The notes beneath the pieces were generated by a model that was not told where the DNA came from, did no database searches, and saw nothing but the letters and a program-made list of their open reading frames with translations. Position numbers and translations under genes: made by a program. DNA of 64,000 bases. Origin: Anisus vortex. Taxonomy: Eukaryota > Mollusca > Gastropoda > Planorbidae. The stretch covers positions 17,710,098 through 17,774,097 of the forward strand of contig OX421508.1 in assembly GCA_949126835.1 (NCBI GenBank), written 5' to 3'. Positions 34,476 to 46,396 of the stretch are shown here, in pieces (the stretch's first letter is position 1; each line of letters starts with the position of its first letter).

Positions 34476-34790
34476 TTGGGTTGTTAAAGCTAAATTCAGC
34501 TTGCTTTAAAAAAAAGTAGTCAAGAGTAGCGGTTCTTTGCTATCAAAAGACATTATCTATAGATACATAATGATAAAGACACCAATCGAAAACTCTTTTT
34601 CATCTAGCAATAGGTCTGGCAATAATCACAATCCATCGTTTTCTTTCGGCAACATCTTTTGGAAACGAAATAAAATGTATTTCCCTACATCTTTTCTTAC
34701 TCGCAGCACACAGACATGTTTTGTTAGTAAATGAACGAATATGACCGGAAATGTTGGTACACTATAAACTCTTAGATTCACCATGTCTGT

Positions 34791-35215
34791 AGAATCATTG
34801 AGACTGGTCAATATACTCAGATATAAATTCTGTAGATTCATTGAGAATGGTCAATATACTCAGATATAAATTCTGTAGAATCATTGAGACTGGTCAATAT
34901 ACTCAGATATAAATTCTGTAGAATCATTGAGACTGCTCAATATACTCAGATATAAATTCTGTAGAATCATTGAGACTGGTCAATATACTCAGATATAAAT
35001 TCTGTAGAATCATTGAGACTGGTCAATATACTCAGATATAAATTCTGTAGAATCATTGAGACTGGTCAATATACTCAGATATAAATTCTGTAGAATCATT
35101 GAGACTGGTCAATATACTCAGATATAAATTCTGTAGAATCATTGAGACTGCTCAATATACTCAGATATAAATTCTGTAGAATCATTGAGACTGGTCAATA
35201 TGCTCAGATCTGAAT
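34791..35215. repeat. 43-bp minisatellite, 10 copies
   Basis: The unit contains AGAATCATTGAGACTGGTCA and ATATACTCAGATATAAATTC. Most copies are identical, with GGTCAA/GCTCAA alternation at one site. Confidence 0.95.
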
Positions 35216-35528
35216 TCATTTTTAATCTACTCCTAGTTCTATTCTATTCTAGTCACCCTCCCCAACCCTCATCACCCAGCCCCGCCCAGCCGTATTACTT
35301 TCTTGTGTATAGTCTATATCTAGTTTGTTTGTTTTCTCTCGATAGATTTCTTCTTTTACTGGAATCTCTATCACTTTAAAACCATTTCTTCTTCATCTCC
35401 CTGTAACGTTCATCTTGATAGCTCTCTGGGTGTCATCTCTTCTTTACCATTTACCATCAAGGTATTTTGGCAAGTTGCATAACTTGTGGCGAAGAATCAC
35501 ACATTCTCAAAGTCTACCTGTTTTTATA

Positions 35529-35871
35529 CCCCCCCCCCCCCCCCCCGCTTTCCACCCAACCGCCCCCATTCCTTTTTTCTCTTTAATCATTCAGATTTTC
35601 TTGGCACAACAAACACTTACACACACACAGACACACACACAGACACACACAGACACACACACAGACACACACAGACACATATGTATGTATGCACACTCCG
35701 CGAATGAATCTGCTCACTGTGTTTACACACATAAACATATATCTGTGCACCAAACACATACACTCTAATTGCACACACACACTTTCTACAGATGCAATTA
35801 TCGGCGTCGCCTTCCTCACATGGCTAAACGTGTTTCCAGATTTGCCGCTCCCCCCCCCCCCCCCCCCCCCC
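35529..35871. repeat. Simple-sequence cluster: poly-C (18), CA/GACA, poly-C (22)
   Basis: C runs at 35529-35546 and 35850-35871 flank an (ACACACAG)n block at about 35620-35680. Open frames in both directions cross this cluster because of composition only. Confidence 0.9.
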
Positions 35872-35988
35872 ACCAGTAAGAATTCCCATTTCTTAGTTTT
35901 TACGACGTCTGCTAAGATAATTAATATCCAGCAGAGGGGGGAAAAAGCAGCGCCACCTTCAAGTAAATGGAACATCGTTACCGCGTAA

Positions 35989-36420
35989 CGCTCATAAGAG
36001 TAAATTGTAAACATTTCATAAGAGTAAATTGTAAACATTTCTTAAGAGTAAATTGTAAACATTTCATAAGAGTAAATTGTAAACATTTCTTAAGAGAAAA
36101 TTGTGACAATATCAACATTTTTAAATTGTTAAAATTTCTTAAGAGTAAATTGTTAACATTTCTTAAGAGTAAATTGTAAACATATCTTAAGAGTAAATTG
36201 TTAACATTTCATAAGAGTAAACTGTTAACATTTCTTAAAAGAAATTTGGAAACATTTATTAAGAGTAAATTGTTAATATTTCATAGGAGTAAATTGTTAA
36301 CATTTCATAGGAGTAAATTGTAAACATTTCTTAAGAGTAAATTGTTAACATTCATTAAGAGTAAATTGTAGGCATAAAAATTTCGTTAGAGTAAATTTTT
36401 AACATTTCTTAAGAGTAAAC
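35989..36420. repeat. 24-bp minisatellite, about 18 divergent copies
   Basis: The unit is close to AAGAGTAAATTGTAAACATT TC with GTTAACATT variants. Divergence and indels increase to the right, so this is an older array than most in the window. Confidence 0.9.
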
Positions 36421-36533
36421 GAACATTTCGTTCTAGATCTAATAGTAAGTTAAGACTTATTTTAAAAAGTCCGGAAAAAAACGAAAGCTGATGCACTTCT
36501 GTAAAATTAGTTTAAAGTAGCTAAAACTGAAAT

Positions 36534-36794
36534 AAGCTACTAAAAGTAAGCTAGAATACAATAAGCTACTAAAAGTAAGCTAGAATACAATAAGCTACTA
36601 AAAGTAAGCTAGAATACAATAAGCTACTAAAAATAAGCTAGAATACAATAAGCTACTAAAAGTAAGCTAGAATACAATAAGCTACTAAAAGTAAGCTAGA
36701 ATACAATAAGCTACTAAAAGTAAGCTAGAATACAATAAGCTACTAAAAGTAAGCTAGAATACAATAAGCTACTAAAAGTAAGCTAGAATACAAT
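36534..36794. repeat. 29-bp minisatellite, 9 copies
   Basis: The unit contains AAGCTACTAAAAGTAAGCTA and GAATACAAT. Only one copy carries AAAATAAG in place of AAAGTAAG. Every other unit carries AAAGTAAGC, which resembles a 5' splice site. Confidence 0.95.
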
Positions 36795-36832
36795 ATTTTT
36801 TTGCATACGTTTCATTTTGTTGATCTCCCCAA

Positions 36833-37035
36833 TATGGCGCCGTGGTTCAATGGTATAGCATTGGTTTAGCTATCTTGGTAAGTTTCAGGGTTAGAATGTA
36901 ATGTTGCCTCCGAGTCTACCAAGGTAACATCACTTGTAAGAAATCTCAGTCGGCTAGTCAATAGGCTTGCCAGTTACCTAAAGAAGCTTCTGGGATAAAT
37001 TTGTATAAAATTGGAAGGAACATTAGATACTATCC
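36833..37035 (+). mobile_element. tRNA-derived SINE, family C
   Basis: CGTGGTTCAATGGTATAGCA fits a tRNA A-box region of Gly type and CAGGGTTAGAATG a decayed B box about 35 bp later. An unrelated body follows (CTACCAAGGTAACATCAC, AGAAGCTTCTGGGATAAAT). Only one copy is in the window, so a decayed tRNA pseudogene is an alternative. Confidence 0.5.
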
Positions 37036-37039
37036 CAAT

Positions 37040-38088
37040 ATCTTGTTCTTAAATTTGAGTCTCGCTGCTTGGACGTACCACCATACTTTTTTTTTCTAAA
37101 GGCTTTCACCGATTTAAAAAATACAAACCAACAATAGTATGTATCCTATAGCTACAAACAGTATAACTTCAAACACATTCAATTAACTGCATGCATTGAC
37201 CCAACGACTCCCATGAAACAGTGAATCAACCATCACTTCCTACTTGGTTGCCTCGAACAAGCCTTTCTTTAGCAAACATTAAGGACCTATCAACATTATA
37301 ATAACCAACAGAATCAATAAAAACATCTAAAAAAAAGACATATCAATACGATTGTTATGTATTGACTGCAAGAGAGCTAACCGTTCCGCAAATTGTTGAT
37401 AGACTTTTAAATTCATTCACGCCTTTCTTTGTAATTACCGTAGAAAAAGTAAAACAAAAACAGTTTGTGGAAGACTAGGAGAGGAGTAAGAAGTTAGCGC
37501 TAGTCCCTACAGTATACCTCAGGGAAATATTAATTTTCTTTGTGTTCCCACTCTTCATCACCCTGGAATAAATATCCATATCGTCTTCTATAGATACAGC
37601 TCACCTCCCCCCCCCCCCCTAGAGAAACAACACTGTATACGCCTATGTCTGTAGAAAAGAAAAGCAGAACACTACAGACGAGAGAGTAATTTCCTTGTTG
37701 CTTTATTTCTTCCCGCCATAAAAATCGTTTGAACGTTCTATTGAATTGAACGGACGGTAAAAATACCGCATAAAACGTGTGCTTCGGAAATTGCGTTTTA
37801 AAAAAAGGGAACATTAAACAAAAAAAAAAAAGGAAAGATTAAACCAACCAGTGGGCCACCTGTTTCCACCAGCATGTGGGCCACACAAATGAATGTCCAA
37901 TCTTTGGAGTCATCGTGTCCCTAATGTTGATTTACAACTTTATTGTGTTCTAACTGAACGTTTTCCAGCGTGTTCGATAATTGGTTTATTTTCATCTTTG
38001 TTTTTTTCAAGTGGATTTTTGTAGTGGCTGTAAGTTAGTGGAACAAAAGAAATATGAAGGTGATCGGGAGAGGTAATGGAAGGTGGGC
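37040..38088. other. Unique intron sequence
   Basis: No gene, tandem repeat or mobile element end was recognised apart from short A, T and C homopolymers. Confidence 0.35.
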
Positions 38089-39164
38089 TAATGAAATAGA
38101 ACATACAGTATGTTTCATTACCATTTAATGAAATAGAACATACAGTATGTTTCATTACCATTTAATGAAATAGAACATACAGTATGTTTCATTACCATTT
38201 AATGAAATAGAACATACAGTATGTTTCATTACCATTTAATGAAATAGAACATACAGTATGTTTCATTACCATTTAATGAAATAGAACATACAGTATGTTT
38301 CATTACCATTTAATGAAATAGAACATACAGTATGTTTCATTACCATTTAATGAAATAGAACATACAGTATGTTTCATTACCATTTAATGAAATAGAACAT
38401 ACAGTATGTTTCATTACCATTTAATGAAATAGAACATACAGTATGTTTCATTACCATTTAATGAAATAGAACATACAGTATGTTTCATTACCATTTAATG
38501 AAATAGAACATACAGTATGTTTCATTACCATTTAATGAAATAGAACATACAGTATGTTTCATTACCATTTAATGAAATAGAACATACAGTATGTTTCATT
38601 ACCATTTAATGAAATAGAACATACAGTATGTTTCATTACCATTTAATGAAATAGAACATACAGTATGTTTCATTACCATTTAATGAAATAGAACATACAG
38701 TATGTTTCATTACCATTTAATGAAATAGAACATACAGTATGTTTCATTACCATTTAATGAAATAGAACATACAGTATGTTTCATTACCATTTAATGAAAT
38801 AGAACATACAGTATGTTTCATTACCATTTAATGAAATAGAACATACAGTATGTTTCATTACCATTTAATGAAATAGAACATACAGTATGTTTCATTACCA
38901 TTTAATGAAATAGAACATACAGTATGTTTCATTACCATTTAATGAAATAGAACATACAGTATGTTTCATTACCATTTAATGAAATAGAACATACAGTATG
39001 TTTCATTACCATTTAATGAAATAGAACATACAGTATGTTTCATTACCATTTAATGAAATAGAACATACAGTATGTTTCATTACCATTTAATGAAATAGAA
39101 CATACAGTATGTTTCATTACCATTTAATGAAATAGAACATACAGTATGTTTCATTACCATTTAA
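38089..39164. repeat. 37-bp hairpin-forming minisatellite, 29 near-identical copies
   Basis: The unit is about AATGAAATAGAACATACAGT then ATGTTTCATTACCATTT. Within it AATGAAA-(TAGA)-ACATAC pairs with GTATGT-TTCATT around a single central A, so each unit is an imperfect inverted repeat with a 4-base bulge. I saw no substitution among the 29 copies, which implies recent expansion or strong homogenisation. The unit length is not a multiple of three, so no long ORF crosses it. Confidence 0.97.
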
Positions 39165-39590
39165 ACAATAAATAACCAACCAGGAAAAATGCTTGCGTTC
39201 AGATATTTTGAAAACAAATAAAATGTTTATTGTGAAGTGTAAGGCACTTGTGTTATTGAGATTTTAGATCAGCTGTACACGTGGTCATGTCAAGACTTCT
39301 AAATACTCTTTTGTATTAGTCGTTGACTTGTTATCTAACTTGTTTGTCTGGGTGGGGGGGGGGGGGTTGACGTCATAATGCACCCATGATTCTAAACTGA
39401 AGCCCAATTTCACTCTTAGCTCTTTAAAAAATAATATTCGACACGTAGGCTACAAATAAGAATGAAATATTTGAAACGTACAAAATAATAATGAAATATT
39501 TGAAACGTACAAATTGGAATGAAATATTACACATTTTAGCATTTATTTTCATCACCAAAAAATTTTTATGAAACAAAATGTGTGTTATAT
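39165..39590. other. AT-rich spacer between the 37-bp array and the LINE
   Basis: A poly-G run lies at about 39353-39366 and a small duplication (GAAATATTTGAAACGTACAAA twice) at about 39460-39512. Nothing else was recognised. Confidence 0.4.
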
Positions 39591-39610
39591 CTCTCTCTCT
39601 CTGAGTCCTC

Positions 39611-41370
39611 TCAGTGCCGACTGGTGCTTGAGGCGGAAGCCAAGGATCTCCATTTGTCTCGATCTGTTGCAACTGGAGGTGCTGTCTCAAAGTTCAGGCC
39701 TGAAGCCTTTAGGTCTCTTTCCGCCGTCCTTCTCCAAGTTTCCTTTGGTCTGCCTTTCGACCTTTTTCCCTGAGGGGTCTATCTCAGGGCTGTCCTGGGG
39801 AGGGAGCCGGCTGACATTCTGCAGACATGTCCTATCCATCTCCATCTCCTTGTTGAGATGCTCTCTGCTAAAGGGATTACTCCTGTTTTCTCACGTAGGT
39901 CCTCATTTGATATCGTGTTTGGCCAGAAGATCTTGAGGATGCGGCGAAGGCTTTGTGTCTGGAACACCTCTAGTTTCCTTTCTATGGTATTTGTGGTTTT
40001 CCAGCACTCAGACCCATACAGCAGGACGCTGAGGACATTGCTCTTAAATATCCTTATTTTTGTTTGGAGGCCAAGGCTCGACGTCCTCCATATGGGCCTG
40101 AGCAGTGCAAAGTCCTGTTTTGCCTTACTGATTCTGCTGTTGATTTCCAGATCACAGTCGCCATTTGTTGTCATTTTAAATAATTCCTTAAAAATTCCTT
40201 AACATCCTCTATTTCTTCCTCGTCTATTGTGACAGGGGTGTTGATAGTCTTAGTGTTTCTCATTATCTTTGTTTTCTGTCTGTTTACCCTAAGTCCTATG
40301 GTGCTTGCTATCTCATTCAGACTGCTTGTCTTTGTTTGAATGTCTTGATGTCTGCTGGATAGAAGGGCTATGTCGTCTGCGTAGTCAATGTCTTCTAGTA
40401 TTGAGGAGAGAGACCATTGAATTCCTTGTCGCTTGCCCTGTGTGGTCTGTTGAAGTATCCAGTCTATTGCAAGAGCAAAAAGTGTGGTTGATAGGGAGCA
40501 TCCCTGTTTCACTCCCGTCTTTACATAAAAGGAGTCTGAGAGTTCATTGTTGTGGATCACTCTGCATTCAAAGTTTTCATAAAGAGATTGCATGATCTTT
40601 ACCAGTTTCTGTGGGATGCCATAATATCTTGCGATTTCCCACAGTGAGTCTCTGTGTAGGCTGTCAAAGGCCTTTTCGAAATCTATAAACACTGTGTAGA
40701 GAGGGCTGTTCCATTCTTGTGTCTGCTCTAGGATCTGCCGCATAACGAATATGTGGTCTATACATGACCTTCCCTTTCGAAAACCGGCCTGCTCTTGGCG
40801 TAATATTTTGTCTACTGAGGTGGTAATTCGTTGCAGGGTGATGCGGCAGTAGATCTTGCTAGTGAGGGACAGCAGTGTGATTCCTCGCCAATTGTTGCAT
40901 TCTCCCAGGTCGCTTTTTTGGGGGAGTTTTACAATTATGCCTTTTCTCCAGCTCTCTGGTGCTGTCTCTATGTCCCAGATATCTTGGAGTATAGGTTGTA
41001 ATACCCGCGGCGTTGCATCCTCTTCTGCCTTAAGCATTTCTGGACATATGCCGTCTTCTCCTGCGGCCTTATTGTTCTTTAGCGTTTGAATAACATCAGT
41101 GATTTCCTGTAGAGTTATGGGTTCCATATTTATATCTAGGTCTTCCTCTGCTTCAGGAATGTTTGCAAGTGTTGATGGATCTGCTCTGTTCAAAATCTCT
41201 TTAAAGTGTTCTTCCCACCTCCGAAGTTTGGCTTTCTTTTCTGTAATGGAGCTGCCATCTGCCGCTTTCATTGGAACGTCTTTAGTGTTCCCGTGGTCTC
41301 CGCGCAGCTTCCTGGTGATTTGGTAGACTGTTCCCACCTATCGAGACAATAACTCTGCATTCTCAAAAAC
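39611..41370 (-). pseudogene. Degraded LINE (non-LTR retrotransposon) ORF2 with reverse transcriptase
   Basis: The main open part (40171-41337) translates to a reverse transcriptase. From its first Met, motif A FIDFEKAFDS is at about 218-226, the KQGCSLS stretch at about 277-283 and the catalytic YADD at 319-322. A second open part (39779-40174), in another frame, continues with LLYGSECWK and RRWRWIGHV, the C-terminal region usual in RTE/CR1-type LINEs. The frames are joined at 40174 through a small insertion. A TAG replaces a Trp codon just before 39779, beyond which coding sequence KGRPKETWRRT continues to a TGA at 39611. Upstream of 41337 an in-frame stop and the missing endonuclease show 5' truncation. 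The usual Pro after LS is Thr here. It cannot be autonomous. Confidence 0.9.
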
Positions 41371-41660
41371 ATAATTTAATTAGAACAGAATCAAATAGCC
41401 GTAAGCTCATATTAAAAAAAAAAGAGAATATTGAATCGAATTTTAAAATGTTATCAATGATATTTATTTTCTTTTTTAAATCCGTTAGCTCTATTACAAC
41501 TTTCTTTGGAATTTTTTTAGATTTCTGAGTTTGATTATTAGGCTAATACAAAGTTTTGGAAGGAAGATGTTATTAGGGGTTGTTACGTTTATAACAATAA
41601 CTACATGTAGTCGCTAGTACAATTACAACTGAAGACACTACCTTGCCGTCGCCCCCCCCC
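41370..41660. other. AT-rich intron spacer
   Basis: Nothing recognised between the truncated 5' side of the LINE and the C run at about 41652. Confidence 0.35.
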
Positions 41661-41666
41661 ACTGTG

Positions 41667-41690
41667 TAACCCTAACCCTAACCCTAACCC
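41667..41690. repeat. Interstitial telomere-type repeat, four TAACCC units
   Basis: Four perfect tandem TAACCC units (the complement of TTAGGG, the telomere repeat of most animals including molluscs) lie inside intron 1. They follow a short C run and a GTG. Four units is more than expected by chance, but it is too short to be a telomere. Confidence 0.85.
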
Positions 41691-42016
41691 TTAGTTCTAT
41701 CCTTTCATTATTTAAACAACAACAGCTGACTGTCTATGTAACCATGTCGGAATTATTTCACGCGGTGCCGATGAATTTTGAAAAAGCGTGCCGCGAGATT
41801 TTCAAAATGTTATTTTGCCGAGGTAAACCATGGTACCTAGTTATCACATCCATAAAAATAATGAAATAGGCAGGAAACAAAGTATTTTGATGCAAATAAC
41901 GCACGAAATTGTATAATATATATTTTCACTAATCAGCTAGTGGATTTTTTTTTGCCTTAAGATCTTCTAATAAAAAATAGTAATGGCCATAACTAAAGTA
42001 AGTCTTTACGGAAAAG

Positions 42017-42662
42017 GGGCCCTAGTGTCAATCAGTGGGCCCTAGTCTCAAGCAGTGGGCCCTAATGTCAAGCGGTGGGTATTAGTGTCAATCAGTGGGC
42101 CCTAGTCTCAAGAAGTAGGCCCTAATGTCAAGCAGTGGGCCCTAGTGTCAAGCAATGGGCCCTAGTGTCAAGCAATGGGCCCTAGTCTCAAGCAGTGGGC
42201 CCTAATGTCAAGCAGTGGGCCCTAGTGTCAAGCAATGGGCCCTAGTGTCAAGCAATGGGCCCTAGTGTCAAGCAGTGGGCCCTAATGTCAAGCAATGGGC
42301 CCTAGTCTCAAGCAGTGGGCCCTAATGTCAAGCAGTGGGCCCTAGTGTCAAGCAATGGGTCCTAGTGTCAAGCAATGGGCCCTAGTGTCAAGCAATGGGC
42401 CCTAATGTCAAGCAGTGGGCCCTAGTGTCAAGCAATGGGCCCTAATGTCAAGCAATGGGCCCTAGTGTCAAGCAATGGGCCCTAATGTCAAGCAGTGGGC
42501 CCTAGTGTCAAGCAATGGGCCCTAATGTCAAGCAGTGGGCCCTAGTGTCAAGCAATGGGCCCTAATGTCAAGCAGTGGGCCCTAATGACAAGCAGTGGGC
42601 CCTAGTGTCAAGCAATGGGCCCTAGTGTCAAGCAATGGGCCCTAGTGTCAAGCAGTGGGCCC
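42017..42662. repeat. 20-bp minisatellite, about 32 copies
   Basis: The unit is close to GGGCCCTAGTGTCAAGCAAT. Variants (GTGTCA/ATGTCA/CTCTCA and CAAT/CAGT) are arranged in mixed runs, suggesting block duplications. GGGCCC is a palindrome in nearly every unit. Sequence similarity drops at the left edge (AATCAGT copies). Confidence 0.95.
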
Positions 42663-42842
42663 CAGACAAATCTAATCTGTCTTTAAAGTCTCTGTATTTA
42701 TCACGTGTCTGAGTTGAAGTCCAGGGGCAATGAATTACGTAATCACGTAGAAGAGGTCAAGGGCGTATTTCAGGGTCGTATCTCATGGATGGAATACCCT
42801 GGACTTGTCTTCATGTGTGACAGGTGTGTCAAGTGTGTCGAG

Positions 42843-42855
42843 AGGGAGAGAGAGA

Positions 42856-42889
<34 letters not shown>
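42843..42889. repeat. GA microsatellite
   Basis: (GA)n run with one TGA interruption, in repeat-poor flanking sequence. Confidence 0.9.
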
Positions 42890-42892
<3 letters not shown>

Positions 42893-43620
42893 CTCATCAA
42901 CGTTGTCGGCCATTGCTACCTTTGAGTGACACGCATCACCGGAAATTGTAAGGAGGCGTGAAAGAGAAAAAAAAATGGAGGCGGTGTCTCATTAATTTCT
43001 ACGTCCAAATTTATTTCATTTCCCTTTCCTGGAGATAGAATCAAGCAGCTTCACCGCCATTTATCTCTAAGGGTTGTGTGTGTCAAGGGAGGGGAGGGGT
43101 GGAATGTGGCTATAGAAAGAGGAGAAAAGTGGAAGACTACCATTAGAGAAACTATAGAAAGGAGGTAGAATTGTGGACAGGTGCTTTTTTCCTTCTTTTC
43201 CTGCTTTTTTCCTGTATTCATATTTGTTTTTTCTTTTTTCTATCAATCCACCTTCACAAGCACACACGTCCGCACACATACACATAAGCATATTTACTGC
43301 GCCACGAGCGCACTCAACAAAACAAATTTAGACGCGTACACACACAGGAGCTCCACAAAGAGACACACTAATGCAAAGACAAAGACAAATACACACATAT
43401 CATATATTATTATATAGATCTATATATTTAATATTGTGTATAGCAATTCCAACAAAACTTTTGTAAGCTCACGGCGCATTCAAAATCAAGAAACAAAGAA
43501 ACCCACATGGAAATAATTTGTTCTACAAGAACTAAACCTATAAAAAACATACATAAACATATACATAAACATATACATAAACATATAAAAACATATACAT
43601 AAACAAATTATACAAAATTG
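42890..43620. other. Intron sequence with short CA and ACATATACATAA tandem repeats
   Basis: A (CATAAACATATA)n-type short repeat lies at about 43550-43605. No gene recognised. Confidence 0.4.
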
Positions 43621-43624
43621 TATA

Positions 43625-43855
43625 AAGTATACCGTGGGGACCAAATTGATCCGTAGGGCCGATGACGCAGCGTTCGCAAGTTTCCGTGGCCACGTCATAC
43701 TAGGTGATAGTGTGGCCATCACTATGCACAGCACCTTTACTTTCTCAAACTTAGGTCAAGTACCCATTAGAGCTGGGTGGACACCCGTCCAGTCCCGGAA
43801 AAGAATCCTAGCGTTCACCAGGATTCGAGCCGCTCGAGCACCTTGCCCCTTAAAT
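43625..43855 (-). mobile_element. SINE family A, copy with damaged head
   Basis: The body reads well on the plus strand (CCAAATTGATCCGTAGGGCC, TTTCCGTGGCCACGTCATAC, GGTGATAGTGTGGCCATCAC, CACCAGGATTCGAGCC). The B box is present, while the A-box side is lost near 43850. Confidence 0.8.
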
Positions 43856-43904
43856 ACATATTATAGGCTATTACATAATATAAATAATATAGAGTAGATG
43901 AGAC

Positions 43905-44110
43905 AGATTGATAGATAATAATAATGATGCTTATACGGCGCATATATCGTTGATAACAGTTCTTCGGGCTGAAACGACAATTACATAATACAGCCAACGA
44001 ACAACATTCAAAAATTTAAATATGTATACGCAAATACTGCTAACGAAATAGGTGTGTCTTCAGTCGGCCCCTGAAGGTGTCTAAGCCAGGGCTCTGGCGA
44101 AGCTGTAGTG
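43905..44110 (-). mobile_element. Retroelement fragment of unknown family
   Basis: AATAATAATGATGCTTATAC GGCGC resembles the A/T-rich end of SINE/LINE tails, and GTGTGTCTTCAGTCGGCCCC TGAAGGTGTC resembles a segment common in retroelement 3' regions. The orientation is inferred from the tail. Confidence 0.4.
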
Positions 44111-44184
44111 GGAGGTGAGTCCAAGTAGATAGATAGATGGATATAAATCATATAATATAAGAAAAAGGAATAGCATTCTTTAAG

Positions 44185-44440
44185 GTCATGTCGGTCCATG
44201 GGGCAAGCGAGACAGCGGTCACAGGTGGCCATGGCCAGGCCTGTAATGGGATAGTGTGGTCAGCACAAAGCTACACATTTAATGCTCAGCACCCTTTACT
44301 TCTTTTAAAACCAGTGGTCAAGTACACATCTAGGAATGTGTAAACTCAGAAAATATAAACCCGTTATACATTATTGGATTTCTACCAGCACTCAAACTCG
44401 AGCACCTTCGTTACGGTAACCCAAAGCGCACTGCGTTAGT
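44185..44440 (-). mobile_element. SINE family A, divergent copy
   Basis: Words TCGGTCCATGGGGCAAGCGA, GGTGGCCATGGCCAGGC, GGATAGTGTGGTCAGCAC and CTACCAGCACTCAAACTCGA follow the family order. The head near 44410-44440 is decayed. Confidence 0.6.
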
Positions 44441-44639
44441 CTTTAATAACACTTCTCATTCTAAAAAGAAAAAAAACTCCACTTTTAGCAGCATCATGTT
44501 ACGCTAACCCAAACCCTAAGCGCATTCGCATTACGCTGACTGTCTCACTTTAATCAATAAACATGTCTCCACATCTTCTATAATTTTTACAAATATGTGA
44601 GCAGATAAACACTTTTCAATATGCAAGAACAAATACATA

Positions 44640-44830
44640 TTAGTAGTACTTTTTCTTCCCGAGCGGCATCAGGGCATGGAATGGGTTGCCTGAACAAACC
44701 AGGAAAATCAGTAATTAACATAATTTAAAACACTCATCAAAATGCAAGACTAGATTGAGACCACGGATGAGCGTAGGACGCAATAATCTTCTAAATAAAC
44801 TTAACATCTGTAACATATAAGTAACGACAT
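44640..44830 (+). pseudogene. 3' end of a second LINE family (C-terminus plus 3' UTR)
   Basis: 44647-44718 translates to YFFFPSGIRAWNGLPEQTRK followed by three residues and a stop. The FPSGIRAWNGLP motif is the end of ORF2 in many non-LTR retrotransposons. The 3' UTR that follows (AACATAATTTAAAACACTCA, GGACGCAATAATCTTCTAAA) matches the inverted fragment at 59705-59870. Its last part also matches the tail of SINE family B. Upstream in-frame stops show it is a truncated, dead fragment. Confidence 0.75.
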
Positions 44831-44839
44831 GTTCATAAA

Positions 44840-45630
44840 ATGACTTGTGTCGATAATGCAAACTTTCATTTATCTTTAAAACTCTCATTACATTATATCT
44901 TTTAATTACGAATGATTGTCACTGAAAGAAAAACTGATGTTTGAGGAGAGAAAAAGGGGGCTCAAAGAGGGGGCGTGGTAAATTTCGTAACATTGTGGGG
45001 AACAGTGGTTGACGGTGGGAGGGCGTACCACACGAGCAAAGTGTCCACATAACAACACTCTTTTTTGAGGCTTTCTCTCTTTTTCTGTTCTCTCTCTCTC
45101 TCTCTCCCACCCTCTCTCCCACCCTCTCTATCCCACCTTCTCTCTCTCACCCTTGTGGGTACTGTGACATAGATGAACTAGATAATGGTGACAGGACTGA
45201 TCTTTTTACAAAAAGAAAGAGAAAGGAATTGTGGGGCGGGGAAGGTGTGGGCGTGGCAAGGAGGTGACAACACCAGAACCTCCCCCCCCTCCCTCCTCCC
45301 TCCGACATTGAACGAGAAGACGACACCTAATTATCATGACTATTGTTGCCAACTGTAGGTTACTGTACCACGCACCCCCCCCCCCCCTTTCAGAGAGCGG
45401 TAACTAATGTCACAGTAATGTACTACCACCCCACCACCCCTATTTCTAGCTATAATGACTTGCATTTAACTGAAACAGTCACATTCACCCCATTTAAGAA
45501 GCCCCCCCCCCCTCCCATTTGCTCTTGTTTTCCTCAATCATTGAGTGTTTCCAAATCTGAGATCACTAATAGACTTTGTTTATGTAACAAAGAGAAGAAG
45601 AGACGGACATTTCCGGAGCCCCCTTTAAAA
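44840..45630. other. Intron sequence with pyrimidine microsatellites and C runs
   Basis: CT-rich simple sequence at about 45070-45150 and C runs near 45283, 45375 and 45502. GTGGGGCGGGGAAGG and GGGCGTGGC words at about 45230 are GC-box-like. No gene was recognised. Confidence 0.4.
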
Positions 45631-45631
45631 A

Positions 45632-45964
45632 AATTCAGTCATTTTAACGGCCATCAACAAAAGTTTAAAAAAAAATTCAGTCATTTTAACGGCCATCAAC
45701 AAAAGTTTAAAAAAAAATTCAGTCATTTTAACGGCCATCAACAAAAGTTTAAAAAAAAATTAAGTCATTTTAACGGCCATCAACAAAAGTTTAAAAAAAA
45801 ATTCAGTCATTTTAACGGCCATCAACAAAAGTTAAAAAAAATTCAGTCATTTTAACGGCCCTCAACAAAAGTTAAAAAAAAATTCAGTCATTTTAACGGC
45901 CCTCAACAAAAGTTAAAAAAAAATTCAGTCATTTTAACGGCCCTCAACAAAAGTTAAAAAAAAA
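45632..45964. repeat. 42-bp minisatellite, about 8 copies
   Basis: The unit contains TTCAGTCATTTTAACGGCCA and TCAACAAAAGTTTAAAAAA. The A tract varies from copy to copy, and the last copies have GGCCCTC instead of GGCCATC. The open frame (FSHFNGHQQKFKKK repeats) results from the period. Confidence 0.95.
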
Positions 45965-46241
45965 ACAACAACAAAGAATGTCGGAGAAAAAATCCTAAGG
46001 AATTCAGACATACCTCAACAACTACTACGGCAGCTAAACTACGGTTCAGTTTGCGCTGGATATTATTTAGAAAATTATAATCTCATTTTTAATCACAGCT
46101 TGCGCATAGCGCTCATACCTTGGCAAGGGCAAGATATTATATTATTTACTTTCTTTCTTATTTTTTTAAATTACTATTTTCTAGATTCTAATCTATATTG
46201 TAGGAGCTATTGTACGATTTTTTCAGAATGCACTTATTGTT

Positions 46242-46247
46242 ATATAG

Positions 46248-46280
<33 letters not shown>
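46242..46280. repeat. TA microsatellite
   Basis: (TA)n tract of about 19 units directly upstream of the giant 28-bp array. Confidence 0.9.
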
Positions 46281-46282
<2 letters not shown>

Positions 46283-46396
46283 TGTAAATATATAGGTTTA
46301 TAGGTTTATACATATAACAATCTTGGCAGCAGGATTTAACGGGACCTGTAAAATATACAGAGAGAGATTTTAAAAATAAAATTGAATAAACTATAA

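Noticed and set aside
40305..41326. Plus-strand ORFs opposite the LINE
   Set aside because: They are reverse complements of the reverse transcriptase coding sequence and lack domains of their own.
42705..43420. Host exon with Ser/Thr-rich peptide
   Set aside because: The open frames are driven by CA and T-rich simple sequence and have no splice-site or domain support.
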